Shown one piece after another: positions 38,261 to 50,983 of a stretch of DNA of 64,000 nucleotides. Position 1 is the stretch's first letter; each line of letters opens with the position of its first letter. The notes under the pieces were generated by a model. That model saw only the letters and a program-made list of their open reading frames with translations. It ran no database searches and was not told the DNA's origin. The stretch lies in contig CP136065.1 in NCBI GenBank assembly GCA_032622095.1, positions 100,255,918 to 100,319,917 of the forward strand, given 5' to 3'. The position numbers were made by a program, and so were the translations under genes. Source of the stretch: Siphonodentalium dalli. Taxonomy: Eukaryota; Mollusca; Scaphopoda; Gadilida; Siphonodentaliidae.

Positions 38261-39496
38261 GGTAGCAGTACACGATTTCACGGGTTGTAGGTCATCTGAA
38301 AAATAGAAATATAAGTATCTGGGGGGCATAACGGCCAGTGTAGCCTGTGTTAACTGTGTCATTACTGGTTTGAAGGTTTATTTATTTTACAAAACTGGGA
38401 AAGTTCTCAAAAAAGTGCAAAATTTGGATACGCAACAGGGTTTTCGTATTCAGTGAAGGCCAACTCTGTGTTATTGATTACAGGAAAATAGCCCGATTTC
38501 TCTCCCCTGAATTCTGTCATCTGGGCTCGCAAGACTTTTTTTTTCAAATTGATACGATAACTTTTTTTCTATTTCAAATATTTCTCAGTTCTAGCATAGC
38601 TCTATCAGGTGGAAGAATCTTATTTACTGACATTCGCTCTATCATGGTCTGTTTTTGGGTTGAAAATAATATTAATATTAATGTTGGTTATTTAGTCTTG
38701 GTCGTGTTTCCGATTGACCGAGTAATGTCAATATGTATATTGGAGAGGGGGTAAAGTCAGCTACTGAGTTATCACGAACAGTGCGTGAGCACCAGCACCA
38801 TAACAATGGTATATAAGATTCCATAAATAATTAAATAGTGTGATTTCAACTTGACAATTAAGTCATTGAATGTACACCGACCGGCCAAATAAACATGGTT
38901 CACATTTTGGGGGAGGGGTGATTATATATGCATTAGTTATTCCTTACGATTTGTTTGGAATTTTGTTGCGTTCTTACATGTTTATGACTGACCACATAAA
39001 AGTGATTTGCATGTAACGAAATGTGTTGCTAAGGGAACATCCCAACAATGAAACTCCTCGGATACCACCCACCTACGAATAGGCGTATTGATTGATAACA
39101 TATTTGGGGGGGGGGGGGGGGGTGACAAGAACATTGTCTTAACATATGCGGGGGGATGGGGGGGGGGGGGGCTGGCTAGTAAATAACCACAGTGCATATG
39201 CTTTGGTCAGCAGAATACAGATGTAATATGTCTGTTCAGACTGCCTTTTTGACTGGGATGTTTAGTTTTAAGGTGGTGGGCATGATGTCACATTTATAAT
39301 TTAACTGTTTTTTTTTCTCTCGCTATAACCATTAATTTGGGTGAATTTGGTTCATTTTTATTGAAACCACACTACTTATATTGACCTTATTTCCCATTCG
39401 CACTGAAGAAACACCATATGTGTTATATATCAAAGTTATCGGTGTACGTCAGAGACTTAACTGGACATTTGCGCGATAACTCTATTTTTCCTTTAA
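38261..39496 (+). repeat. Unit 0: first unit, internally deleted (1,236 bp)
   Basis: The unit starts exactly at the MITE terminus, preceded by unrelated CGGTACTCA instead of the CCTTTAA found before every other unit. Its first 407 bp match the standard unit up to TGAAAAT (38661-38667). A 9-bp filler AATATTAAT follows (38668-38676), then ATTAATGTTGG and the normal right part. Compared with unit 1, positions 39904-40589 (686 bp) are missing, which removes the right half of the MITE and duplication A. It also has T at 38782 where other units have C (GAACAGTGCG against GAACAGCGCG). G-tracts are 17 and 14. Confidence 0.93.
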
Positions 39497-40145
39497 GGTA
39501 GCAGTACACGATTTCACGGGTTGTAGGTCATCTGAAAAATAGAAATATAAGTATCTGGGGGGCATAACGGCCAGTGTAGCCTGTGTTAACTGTGTCATTA
39601 CTGGTTTGAAGGTTTATTTATTTTACAAAACTGGGAAAGTTCTCAAAAAAGTGCAAAATTTGGATACGCAACAGGGTTTTCGTATTCAGTGAAGGCCAAC
39701 TCTGTGTTATTGATTACAGGAAAATAGCCCGATTTCTCTCCCCTGAATTCTGTCATCTGGGCTCGCAAGACTTTTTTTTTCAAATTGATACGATAACTTT
39801 TTTTCTATTTCAAATATTTCTCAGTTCTAGCATAGCTCTATCAGGTGGAAGAATCTTATTTACTGACATTCGCTCTATCATGGTCTGTTTTTGGGTTGAA
39901 AATGGCCAATTTGAGTAAAAAAATGGGTAAAATTGAGCGGTTCGTGTGTGCTAACCAAGGGGCATAACTCAATGACAAACTGTACGAAGAACCAAAAGTA
40001 CATTTATATGATTACACCTAAAATTTCTGTCGAAATTAAAACATGCTCGATTGGATATATGCCAACGATAATGGCTTAGCATTGATTTGAAGTACAGTAA
40101 CCCCTCCCAGGTTGGCAAAATTGCTGGAAATCGTGTATTGCTACC
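39497..40145. mobile_element. 649-bp non-autonomous MITE-like element (reference copy)
   Basis: The element begins GGTAGCAGTACACGATTTC and ends GAAATCGTGTATTGCTACC. The two ends are 19-bp terminal inverted repeats with 18 of 19 matches. TAA precedes the left end (39494-39496) and follows the right end (40146-40148), which fits a 3-bp target duplication. A TAA/TTA target is typical of PIF/Harbinger elements, though the terminal sequence alone does not prove that superfamily. There is no open reading frame, so any mobilisation would depend on a transposase elsewhere. It includes AAGGGGCATAACTC, a phrase reminiscent of mollusc repeats. The same element forms the first 649 bp of every complete unit (for example 41411-42059). 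Confidence 0.8.
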
Positions 40146-40315
40146 TAAAGAGACATATCAAATTGGATAAATTAATGAAAATCTACTGAAACATTTTATC
40201 TTTCCTATCTTCGTGTCTGAGTTACTATTGACAGTTTCTATTTATGACTGTTCTCGGAATTAGGTGCATTTGCTTGTAGAGTATTTGTATCAGAGGCTGT
40301 AAACTTTGATAGTAT

Positions 40316-40580
40316 GGATTCCAGCTTGACAAGTCACTGAATGATCACACCGACAGGGCAAAAAACAAATTCAACGTATGTCTGCTATCGATAAAAAAAA
40401 AACATTCCGGTTCACATTTGGGGGGGGGGTTGGTTATGTGATTATATATGCATCAGTTACTCTGTACGATTCTTTTCGAGTGGTGCGGTTATGTGTAATT
40501 ACATAAAATTGACATTAATTTAATGAAACGTGTTGCCACGCAAACATTTCAACAATGGATTTCCTTGGATACCTGGTGTG
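40316..40580 (+). repeat. Internal duplication A within the 1,914-bp unit
   Basis: This segment is a diverged relative of 40754-40990. Shared landmarks in order are a CAGCTTGACAA/CAACTTGACAA stretch, GTCAnTGAATG, CACCGAC, GGTTCACATTT, a G-tract, GTGATTATATATGCAT, TTACGATT-like text, ACATAAAA, AACG..TGTTGC, CAACAATG and GGATACC. It is absent from the deleted unit 0. Confidence 0.78.
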
Positions 40581-40753
40581 AAAAGCCATATTAATGTTGG
40601 TTATTTAGTCTTGGTCGTGTTTCCGATTGACCGAGTAATGTCAATATGTATATTGGAGAGGGGGTAAAGTCAGCTACTGAGTTATCACGAACAGCGCGTG
40701 AGCACCAGCACCATAACAATGGTATATAAGATTCCATAAATAATTAAATAGTG

Positions 40754-40990
40754 TGATTTCAACTTGACAATTAAGTCATTGAATGTACACCGACCGGCCA
40801 AATAAACATGGTTCACATTTTGGGGGAGGGGTGATTATATATGCATTAGTTATTCCTTACGATTTGTTTGGAATTTTGTTGCGTTCTTACATGTTTATGA
40901 CTGACCACATAAAAGTGATTTGCATGTAACGAAATGTGTTGCTAAGGGAACATCCCAACAATGAAACTCCTCGGATACCACCCACCTACG
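40754..40990 (+). repeat. Internal duplication B within the 1,914-bp unit
   Basis: This is the partner of duplication A, about 438 bp downstream in the same orientation. Many substitutions and indels separate A and B within one unit, while B is essentially unchanged from unit to unit. The A/B duplication is therefore much older than the tandem amplification. Confidence 0.78.
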
Positions 40991-41018
40991 AATAGGCGTA
41001 TTGATTGATAACATATTT

Positions 41019-41085
41019 GGGGGGGGGGGGGGGGGGTGACAAGAACATTGTCTTAACATATGCGGGGGGATGGGGGGGGGGGGGG
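41019..41085 (+). repeat. Paired long G-homopolymers (G18, G6, G14)
   Basis: G18 at 41019-41036, G6 at 41064-41069 and G14 at 41072-41085 lie within 67 bp on the plus strand. Equivalent tracts occur in every unit, for example G17 at 39106-39122 and G14 at 39158-39171 in unit 0. They are the only length-variable sites between units. Tracts of this length can form G-quadruplexes and are prone to polymerase slippage and sequencing error. Confidence 0.9.
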
Positions 41086-41410
41086 CTGGCTAGTAAATAA
41101 CCACAGTGCATATGCTTTGGTCAGCAGAATACAGATGTAATATGTCTGTTCAGACTGCCTTTTTGACTGGGATGTTTAGTTTTAAGGTGGTGGGCATGAT
41201 GTCACATTTATAATTTAACTGTTTTTTTTTCTCTCGCTATAACCATTAATTTGGGTGAATTTGGTTCATTTTTATTGAAACCACACTACTTATATTGACC
41301 TTATTTCCCATTCGCACTGAAGAAACACCATATGTGTTATATATCAAAGTTATCGGTGTACGTCAGAGACTTAACTGGACATTTGCGCGATAACTCTATT
41401 TTTCCTTTAA

Positions 41411-43326
41411 GGTAGCAGTACACGATTTCACGGGTTGTAGGTCATCTGAAAAATAGAAATATAAGTATCTGGGGGGCATAACGGCCAGTGTAGCCTGTGT
41501 TAACTGTGTCATTACTGGTTTGAAGGTTTATTTATTTTACAAAACTGGGAAAGTTCTCAAAAAAGTGCAAAATTTGGATACGCAACAGGGTTTTCGTATT
41601 CAGTGAAGGCCAACTCTGTGTTATTGATTACAGGAAAATAGCCCGATTTCTCTCCCCTGAATTCTGTCATCTGGGCTCGCAAGACTTTTTTTTTCAAATT
41701 GATACGATAACTTTTTTTCTATTTCAAATATTTCTCAGTTCTAGCATAGCTCTATCAGGTGGAAGAATCTTATTTACTGACATTCGCTCTATCATGGTCT
41801 GTTTTTGGGTTGAAAATGGCCAATTTGAGTAAAAAAATGGGTAAAATTGAGCGGTTCGTGTGTGCTAACCAAGGGGCATAACTCAATGACAAACTGTACG
41901 AAGAACCAAAAGTACATTTATATGATTACACCTAAAATTTCTGTCGAAATTAAAACATGCTCGATTGGATATATGCCAACGATAATGGCTTAGCATTGAT
42001 TTGAAGTACAGTAACCCCTCCCAGGTTGGCAAAATTGCTGGAAATCGTGTATTGCTACCTAAAGAGACATATCAAATTGGATAAATTAATGAAAATCTAC
42101 TGAAACATTTTATCTTTCCTATCTTCGTGTCTGAGTTACTATTGACAGTTTCTATTTATGACTGTTCTCGGAATTAGGTGCATTTGCTTGTAGAGTATTT
42201 GTATCAGAGGCTGTAAACTTTGATAGTATGGATTCCAGCTTGACAAGTCACTGAATGATCACACCGACAGGGCAAAAAACAAATTCAACGTATGTCTGCT
42301 ATCGATAAAAAAAAAACATTCCGGTTCACATTTGGGGGGGGGGTTGGTTATGTGATTATATATGCATCAGTTACTCTGTACGATTCTTTTCGAGTGGTGC
42401 GGTTATGTGTAATTACATAAAATTGACATTAATTTAATGAAACGTGTTGCCACGCAAACATTTCAACAATGGATTTCCTTGGATACCTGGTGTGAAAAGC
42501 CATATTAATGTTGGTTATTTAGTCTTGGTCGTGTTTCCGATTGACCGAGTAATGTCAATATGTATATTGGAGAGGGGGTAAAGTCAGCTACTGAGTTATC
42601 ACGAACAGCGCGTGAGCACCAGCACCATAACAATGGTATATAAGATTCCATAAATAATTAAATAGTGTGATTTCAACTTGACAATTAAGTCATTGAATGT
42701 ACACCGACCGGCCAAATAAACATGGTTCACATTTTGGGGGAGGGGTGATTATATATGCATTAGTTATTCCTTACGATTTGTTTGGAATTTTGTTGCGTTC
42801 TTACATGTTTATGACTGACCACATAAAAGTGATTTGCATGTAACGAAATGTGTTGCTAAGGGAACATCCCAACAATGAAACTCCTCGGATACCACCCACC
42901 TACGAATAGGCGTATTGATTGATAACATATTTGGGGGGGGGGGGGGGGGGGTGACAAGAACATTGTCTTAACATATGCGGGGGGATGGGGGGGGGGGGGG
43001 GCTGGCTAGTAAATAACCACAGTGCATATGCTTTGGTCAGCAGAATACAGATGTAATATGTCTGTTCAGACTGCCTTTTTGACTGGGATGTTTAGTTTTA
43101 AGGTGGTGGGCATGATGTCACATTTATAATTTAACTGTTTTTTTTTCTCTCGCTATAACCATTAATTTGGGTGAATTTGGTTCATTTTTATTGAAACCAC
43201 ACTACTTATATTGACCTTATTTCCCATTCGCACTGAAGAAACACCATATGTGTTATATATCAAAGTTATCGGTGTACGTCAGAGACTTAACTGGACATTT
43301 GCGCGATAACTCTATTTTTCCTTTAA
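41411..43326 (+). repeat. Unit 2: complete, 1,916 bp
   Basis: This unit is the same as unit 1 except for G-tracts of 19 and 15. MITE at 41411-42059. Confidence 0.95.
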
Positions 43327-45240
43327 GGTAGCAGTACACGATTTCACGGGTTGTAGGTCATCTGAAAAATAGAAATATAAGTATCTGGGGGGCATAACGG
43401 CCAGTGTAGCCTGTGTTAACTGTGTCATTACTGGTTTGAAGGTTTATTTATTTTACAAAACTGGGAAAGTTCTCAAAAAAGTGCAAAATTTGGATACGCA
43501 ACAGGGTTTTCGTATTCAGTGAAGGCCAACTCTGTGTTATTGATTACAGGAAAATAGCCCGATTTCTCTCCCCTGAATTCTGTCATCTGGGCTCGCAAGA
43601 CTTTTTTTTTCAAATTGATACGATAACTTTTTTTCTATTTCAAATATTTCTCAGTTCTAGCATAGCTCTATCAGGTGGAAGAATCTTATTTACTGACATT
43701 CGCTCTATCATGGTCTGTTTTTGGGTTGAAAATGGCCAATTTGAGTAAAAAAATGGGTAAAATTGAGCGGTTCGTGTGTGCTAACCAAGGGGCATAACTC
43801 AATGACAAACTGTACGAAGAACCAAAAGTACATTTATATGATTACACCTAAAATTTCTGTCGAAATTAAAACATGCTCGATTGGATATATGCCAACGATA
43901 ATGGCTTAGCATTGATTTGAAGTACAGTAACCCCTCCCAGGTTGGCAAAATTGCTGGAAATCGTGTATTGCTACCTAAAGAGACATATCAAATTGGATAA
44001 ATTAATGAAAATCTACTGAAACATTTTATCTTTCCTATCTTCGTGTCTGAGTTACTATTGACAGTTTCTATTTATGACTGTTCTCGGAATTAGGTGCATT
44101 TGCTTGTAGAGTATTTGTATCAGAGGCTGTAAACTTTGATAGTATGGATTCCAGCTTGACAAGTCACTGAATGATCACACCGACAGGGCAAAAAACAAAT
44201 TCAACGTATGTCTGCTATCGATAAAAAAAAAACATTCCGGTTCACATTTGGGGGGGGGGTTGGTTATGTGATTATATATGCATCAGTTACTCTGTACGAT
44301 TCTTTTCGAGTGGTGCGGTTATGTGTAATTACATAAAATTGACATTAATTTAATGAAACGTGTTGCCACGCAAACATTTCAACAATGGATTTCCTTGGAT
44401 ACCTGGTGTGAAAAGCCATATTAATGTTGGTTATTTAGTCTTGGTCGTGTTTCCGATTGACCGAGTAATGTCAATATGTATATTGGAGAGGGGGTAAAGT
44501 CAGCTACTGAGTTATCACGAACAGCGCGTGAGCACCAGCACCATAACAATGGTATATAAGATTCCATAAATAATTAAATAGTGTGATTTCAACTTGACAA
44601 TTAAGTCATTGAATGTACACCGACCGGCCAAATAAACATGGTTCACATTTTGGGGGAGGGGTGATTATATATGCATTAGTTATTCCTTACGATTTGTTTG
44701 GAATTTTGTTGCGTTCTTACATGTTTATGACTGACCACATAAAAGTGATTTGCATGTAACGAAATGTGTTGCTAAGGGAACATCCCAACAATGAAACTCC
44801 TCGGATACCACCCACCTACGAATAGGCGTATTGATTGATAACATATTTGGGGGGGGGGGGGGGGGGTGACAAGAACATTGTCTTAACATATGCGGGGGGA
44901 TGGGGGGGGGGGGGGCTGGCTAGTAAATAACCACAGTGCATATGCTTTGGTCAGCAGAATACAGATGTAATATGTCTGTTCAGACTGCCTTTTTGACTGG
45001 GATGTTTAGTTTTAAGGTGGTGGGCATGATGTCACATTTATAATTTAACTGTTTTTTTTTCTCTCGCTATAACCATTAATTTGGGTGAATTTGGTTCATT
45101 TTTATTGAAACCACACTACTTATATTGACCTTATTTCCCATTCGCACTGAAGAAACACCATATGTGTTATATATCAAAGTTATCGGTGTACGTCAGAGAC
45201 TTAACTGGACATTTGCGCGATAACTCTATTTTTCCTTTAA
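43327..45240 (+). repeat. Unit 3: complete, 1,914 bp
   Basis: G-tracts are 18 and 14; otherwise it is as unit 1. MITE begins at 43327. Confidence 0.95.
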
Positions 45241-47155
45241 GGTAGCAGTACACGATTTCACGGGTTGTAGGTCATCTGAAAAATAGAAATATAAGTATCT
45301 GGGGGGCATAACGGCCAGTGTAGCCTGTGTTAACTGTGTCATTACTGGTTTGAAGGTTTATTTATTTTACAAAACTGGGAAAGTTCTCAAAAAAGTGCAA
45401 AATTTGGATACGCAACAGGGTTTTCGTATTCAGTGAAGGCCAACTCTGTGTTATTGATTACAGGAAAATAGCCCGATTTCTCTCCCCTGAATTCTGTCAT
45501 CTGGGCTCGCAAGACTTTTTTTTTCAAATTGATACGATAACTTTTTTTCTATTTCAAATATTTCTCAGTTCTAGCATAGCTCTATCAGGTGGAAGAATCT
45601 TATTTACTGACATTCGCTCTATCATGGTCTGTTTTTGGGTTGAAAATGGCCAATTTGAGTAAAAAAATGGGTAAAATTGAGCGGTTCGTGTGTGCTAACC
45701 AAGGGGCATAACTCAATGACAAACTGTACGAAGAACCAAAAGTACATTTATATGATTACACCTAAAATTTCTGTCGAAATTAAAACATGCTCGATTGGAT
45801 ATATGCCAACGATAATGGCTTAGCATTGATTTGAAGTACAGTAACCCCTCCCAGGTTGGCAAAATTGCTGGAAATCGTGTATTGCTACCTAAAGAGACAT
45901 ATCAAATTGGATAAATTAATGAAAATCTACTGAAACATTTTATCTTTCCTATCTTCGTGTCTGAGTTACTATTGACAGTTTCTATTTATGACTGTTCTCG
46001 GAATTAGGTGCATTTGCTTGTAGAGTATTTGTATCAGAGGCTGTAAACTTTGATAGTATGGATTCCAGCTTGACAAGTCACTGAATGATCACACCGACAG
46101 GGCAAAAAACAAATTCAACGTATGTCTGCTATCGATAAAAAAAAAACATTCCGGTTCACATTTGGGGGGGGGGTTGGTTATGTGATTATATATGCATCAG
46201 TTACTCTGTACGATTCTTTTCGAGTGGTGCGGTTATGTGTAATTACATAAAATTGACATTAATTTAATGAAACGTGTTGCCACGCAAACATTTCAACAAT
46301 GGATTTCCTTGGATACCTGGTGTGAAAAGCCATATTAATGTTGGTTATTTAGTCTTGGTCGTGTTTCCGATTGACCGAGTAATGTCAATATGTATATTGG
46401 AGAGGGGGTAAAGTCAGCTACTGAGTTATCACGAACAGCGCGTGAGCACCAGCACCATAACAATGGTATATAAGATTCCATAAATAATTAAATAGTGTGA
46501 TTTCAACTTGACAATTAAGTCATTGAATGTACACCGACCGGCCAAATAAACATGGTTCACATTTTGGGGGAGGGGTGATTATATATGCATTAGTTATTCC
46601 TTACGATTTGTTTGGAATTTTGTTGCGTTCTTACATGTTTATGACTGACCACATAAAAGTGATTTGCATGTAACGAAATGTGTTGCTAAGGGAACATCCC
46701 AACAATGAAACTCCTCGGATACCACCCACCTACGAATAGGCGTATTGATTGATAACATATTTGGGGGGGGGGGGGGGGGGTGACAAGAACATTGTCTTAA
46801 CATATGCGGGGGGATGGGGGGGGGGGGGGGCTGGCTAGTAAATAACCACAGTGCATATGCTTTGGTCAGCAGAATACAGATGTAATATGTCTGTTCAGAC
46901 TGCCTTTTTGACTGGGATGTTTAGTTTTAAGGTGGTGGGCATGATGTCACATTTATAATTTAACTGTTTTTTTTTCTCTCGCTATAACCATTAATTTGGG
47001 TGAATTTGGTTCATTTTTATTGAAACCACACTACTTATATTGACCTTATTTCCCATTCGCACTGAAGAAACACCATATGTGTTATATATCAAAGTTATCG
47101 GTGTACGTCAGAGACTTAACTGGACATTTGCGCGATAACTCTATTTTTCCTTTAA
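45241..47155 (+). repeat. Unit 4: complete, 1,915 bp
   Basis: G-tracts are 18 and 15; otherwise it is as unit 1. MITE begins at 45241. Confidence 0.95.
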
Positions 47156-49069
47156 GGTAGCAGTACACGATTTCACGGGTTGTAGGTCATCTGAAAAATA
47201 GAAATATAAGTATCTGGGGGGCATAACGGCCAGTGTAGCCTGTGTTAACTGTGTCATTACTGGTTTGAAGGTTTATTTATTTTACAAAACTGGGAAAGTT
47301 CTCAAAAAAGTGCAAAATTTGGATACGCAACAGGGTTTTCGTATTCAGTGAAGGCCAACTCTGTGTTATTGATTACAGGAAAATAGCCCGATTTCTCTCC
47401 CCTGAATTCTGTCATCTGGGCTCGCAAGACTTTTTTTTTCAAATTGATACGATAACTTTTTTTCTATTTCAAATATTTCTCAGTTCTAGCATAGCTCTAT
47501 CAGGTGGAAGAATCTTATTTACTGACATTCGCTCTATCATGGTCTGTTTTTGGGTTGAAAATGGCCAATTTGAGTAAAAAAATGGGTAAAATTGAGCGGT
47601 TCGTGTGTGCTAACCAAGGGGCATAACTCAATGACAAACTGTACGAAGAACCAAAAGTACATTTATATGATTACACCTAAAATTTCTGTCGAAATTAAAA
47701 CATGCTCGATTGGATATATGCCAACGATAATGGCTTAGCATTGATTTGAAGTACAGTAACCCCTCCCAGGTTGGCAAAATTGCTGGAAATCGTGTATTGC
47801 TACCTAAAGAGACATATCAAATTGGATAAATTAATGAAAATCTACTGAAACATTTTATCTTTCCTATCTTCGTGTCTGAGTTACTATTGACAGTTTCTAT
47901 TTATGACTGTTCTCGGAATTAGGTGCATTTGCTTGTAGAGTATTTGTATCAGAGGCTGTAAACTTTGATAGTATGGATTCCAGCTTGACAAGTCACTGAA
48001 TGATCACACCGACAGGGCAAAAAACAAATTCAACGTATGTCTGCTATCGATAAAAAAAAAACATTCCGGTTCACATTTGGGGGGGGGGTTGGTTATGTGA
48101 TTATATATGCATCAGTTACTCTGTACGATTCTTTTCGAGTGGTGCGGTTATGTGTAATTACATAAAATTGACATTAATTTAATGAAACGTGTTGCCACGC
48201 AAACATTTCAACAATGGATTTCCTTGGATACCTGGTGTGAAAAGCCATATTAATGTTGGTTATTTAGTCTTGGTCGTGTTTCCGATTGACCGAGTAATGT
48301 CAATATGTATATTGGAGAGGGGGTAAAGTCAGCTACTGAGTTATCACGAACAGCGCGTGAGCACCAGCACCATAACAATGGTATATAAGATTCCATAAAT
48401 AATTAAATAGTGTGATTTCAACTTGACAATTAAGTCATTGAATGTACACCGACCGGCCAAATAAACATGGTTCACATTTTGGGGGAGGGGTGATTATATA
48501 TGCATTAGTTATTCCTTACGATTTGTTTGGAATTTTGTTGCGTTCTTACATGTTTATGACTGACCACATAAAAGTGATTTGCATGTAACGAAATGTGTTG
48601 CTAAGGGAACATCCCAACAATGAAACTCCTCGGATACCACCCACCTACGAATAGGCGTATTGATTGATAACATATTTGGGGGGGGGGGGGGGGGGTGACA
48701 AGAACATTGTCTTAACATATGCGGGGGGATGGGGGGGGGGGGGGCTGGCTAGTAAATAACCACAGTGCATATGCTTTGGTCAGCAGAATACAGATGTAAT
48801 ATGTCTGTTCAGACTGCCTTTTTGACTGGGATGTTTAGTTTTAAGGTGGTGGGCATGATGTCACATTTATAATTTAACTGTTTTTTTTTCTCTCGCTATA
48901 ACCATTAATTTGGGTGAATTTGGTTCATTTTTATTGAAACCACACTACTTATATTGACCTTATTTCCCATTCGCACTGAAGAAACACCATATGTGTTATA
49001 TATCAAAGTTATCGGTGTACGTCAGAGACTTAACTGGACATTTGCGCGATAACTCTATTTTTCCTTTAA
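47156..49069 (+). repeat. Unit 5: complete, 1,914 bp
   Basis: G-tracts are 18 and 14; otherwise it is as unit 1. MITE begins at 47156. Confidence 0.95.
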
Positions 49070-50983
49070 GGTAGCAGTACACGATTTCACGGGTTGTAGG
49101 TCATCTGAAAAATAGAAATATAAGTATCTGGGGGGCATAACGGCCAGTGTAGCCTGTGTTAACTGTGTCATTACTGGTTTGAAGGTTTATTTATTTTACA
49201 AAACTGGGAAAGTTCTCAAAAAAGTGCAAAATTTGGATACGCAACAGGGTTTTCGTATTCAGTGAAGGCCAACTCTGTGTTATTGATTACAGGAAAATAG
49301 CCCGATTTCTCTCCCCTGAATTCTGTCATCTGGGCTCGCAAGACTTTTTTTTTCAAATTGATACGATAACTTTTTTTCTATTTCAAATATTTCTCAGTTC
49401 TAGCATAGCTCTATCAGGTGGAAGAATCTTATTTACTGACATTCGCTCTATCATGGTCTGTTTTTGGGTTGAAAATGGCCAATTTGAGTAAAAAAATGGG
49501 TAAAATTGAGCGGTTCGTGTGTGCTAACCAAGGGGCATAACTCAATGACAAACTGTACGAAGAACCAAAAGTACATTTATATGATTACACCTAAAATTTC
49601 TGTCGAAATTAAAACATGCTCGATTGGATATATGCCAACGATAATGGCTTAGCATTGATTTGAAGTACAGTAACCCCTCCCAGGTTGGCAAAATTGCTGG
49701 AAATCGTGTATTGCTACCTAAAGAGACATATCAAATTGGATAAATTAATGAAAATCTACTGAAACATTTTATCTTTCCTATCTTCGTGTCTGAGTTACTA
49801 TTGACAGTTTCTATTTATGACTGTTCTCGGAATTAGGTGCATTTGCTTGTAGAGTATTTGTATCAGAGGCTGTAAACTTTGATAGTATGGATTCCAGCTT
49901 GACAAGTCACTGAATGATCACACCGACAGGGCAAAAAACAAATTCAACGTATGTCTGCTATCGATAAAAAAAAAACATTCCGGTTCACATTTGGGGGGGG
50001 GGTTGGTTATGTGATTATATATGCATCAGTTACTCTGTACGATTCTTTTCGAGTGGTGCGGTTATGTGTAATTACATAAAATTGACATTAATTTAATGAA
50101 ACGTGTTGCCACGCAAACATTTCAACAATGGATTTCCTTGGATACCTGGTGTGAAAAGCCATATTAATGTTGGTTATTTAGTCTTGGTCGTGTTTCCGAT
50201 TGACCGAGTAATGTCAATATGTATATTGGAGAGGGGGTAAAGTCAGCTACTGAGTTATCACGAACAGCGCGTGAGCACCAGCACCATAACAATGGTATAT
50301 AAGATTCCATAAATAATTAAATAGTGTGATTTCAACTTGACAATTAAGTCATTGAATGTACACCGACCGGCCAAATAAACATGGTTCACATTTTGGGGGA
50401 GGGGTGATTATATATGCATTAGTTATTCCTTACGATTTGTTTGGAATTTTGTTGCGTTCTTACATGTTTATGACTGACCACATAAAAGTGATTTGCATGT
50501 AACGAAATGTGTTGCTAAGGGAACATCCCAACAATGAAACTCCTCGGATACCACCCACCTACGAATAGGCGTATTGATTGATAACATATTTGGGGGGGGG
50601 GGGGGGGGGTGACAAGAACATTGTCTTAACATATGCGGGGGGATGGGGGGGGGGGGGGCTGGCTAGTAAATAACCACAGTGCATATGCTTTGGTCAGCAG
50701 AATACAGATGTAATATGTCTGTTCAGACTGCCTTTTTGACTGGGATGTTTAGTTTTAAGGTGGTGGGCATGATGTCACATTTATAATTTAACTGTTTTTT
50801 TTTCTCTCGCTATAACCATTAATTTGGGTGAATTTGGTTCATTTTTATTGAAACCACACTACTTATATTGACCTTATTTCCCATTCGCACTGAAGAAACA
50901 CCATATGTGTTATATATCAAAGTTATCGGTGTACGTCAGAGACTTAACTGGACATTTGCGCGATAACTCTATTTTTCCTTTAA
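49070..50983 (+). repeat. Unit 6: complete, 1,914 bp
   Basis: G-tracts are 18 and 14; otherwise it is as unit 1. MITE begins at 49070. Confidence 0.95.

Larger units (their letters stand above)
39497..41410 (+). repeat. Unit 1: complete, 1,914 bp (reference unit)
   Basis: This is the first complete unit. The MITE-like element occupies 39497-40145, duplication A about 40316-40580 and duplication B about 40754-40990. A G10 tract lies at 40420-40429. A G18 tract lies at 41019-41036 and, after GCGGGGGGAT, a G14 tract at 41072-41085. Confidence 0.97.

Noticed and set aside
37904-38273. Two overlapping minus-strand open frames with repeated WDT and GLGH-like patterns
   Set aside because: The amino-acid pattern follows from the degenerate nucleotide repeat of about 20 bp, whose units shift frame; not a protein repeat family.
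38982-39197. 71-residue minus-strand open frame with proline runs, repeated at 61955-62170
   Set aside because: The proline runs are the translation of C-homopolymers in the satellite unit. The frame is open only where the tract lengths are 17 and 14; other units break it. No start context or domain supports it.
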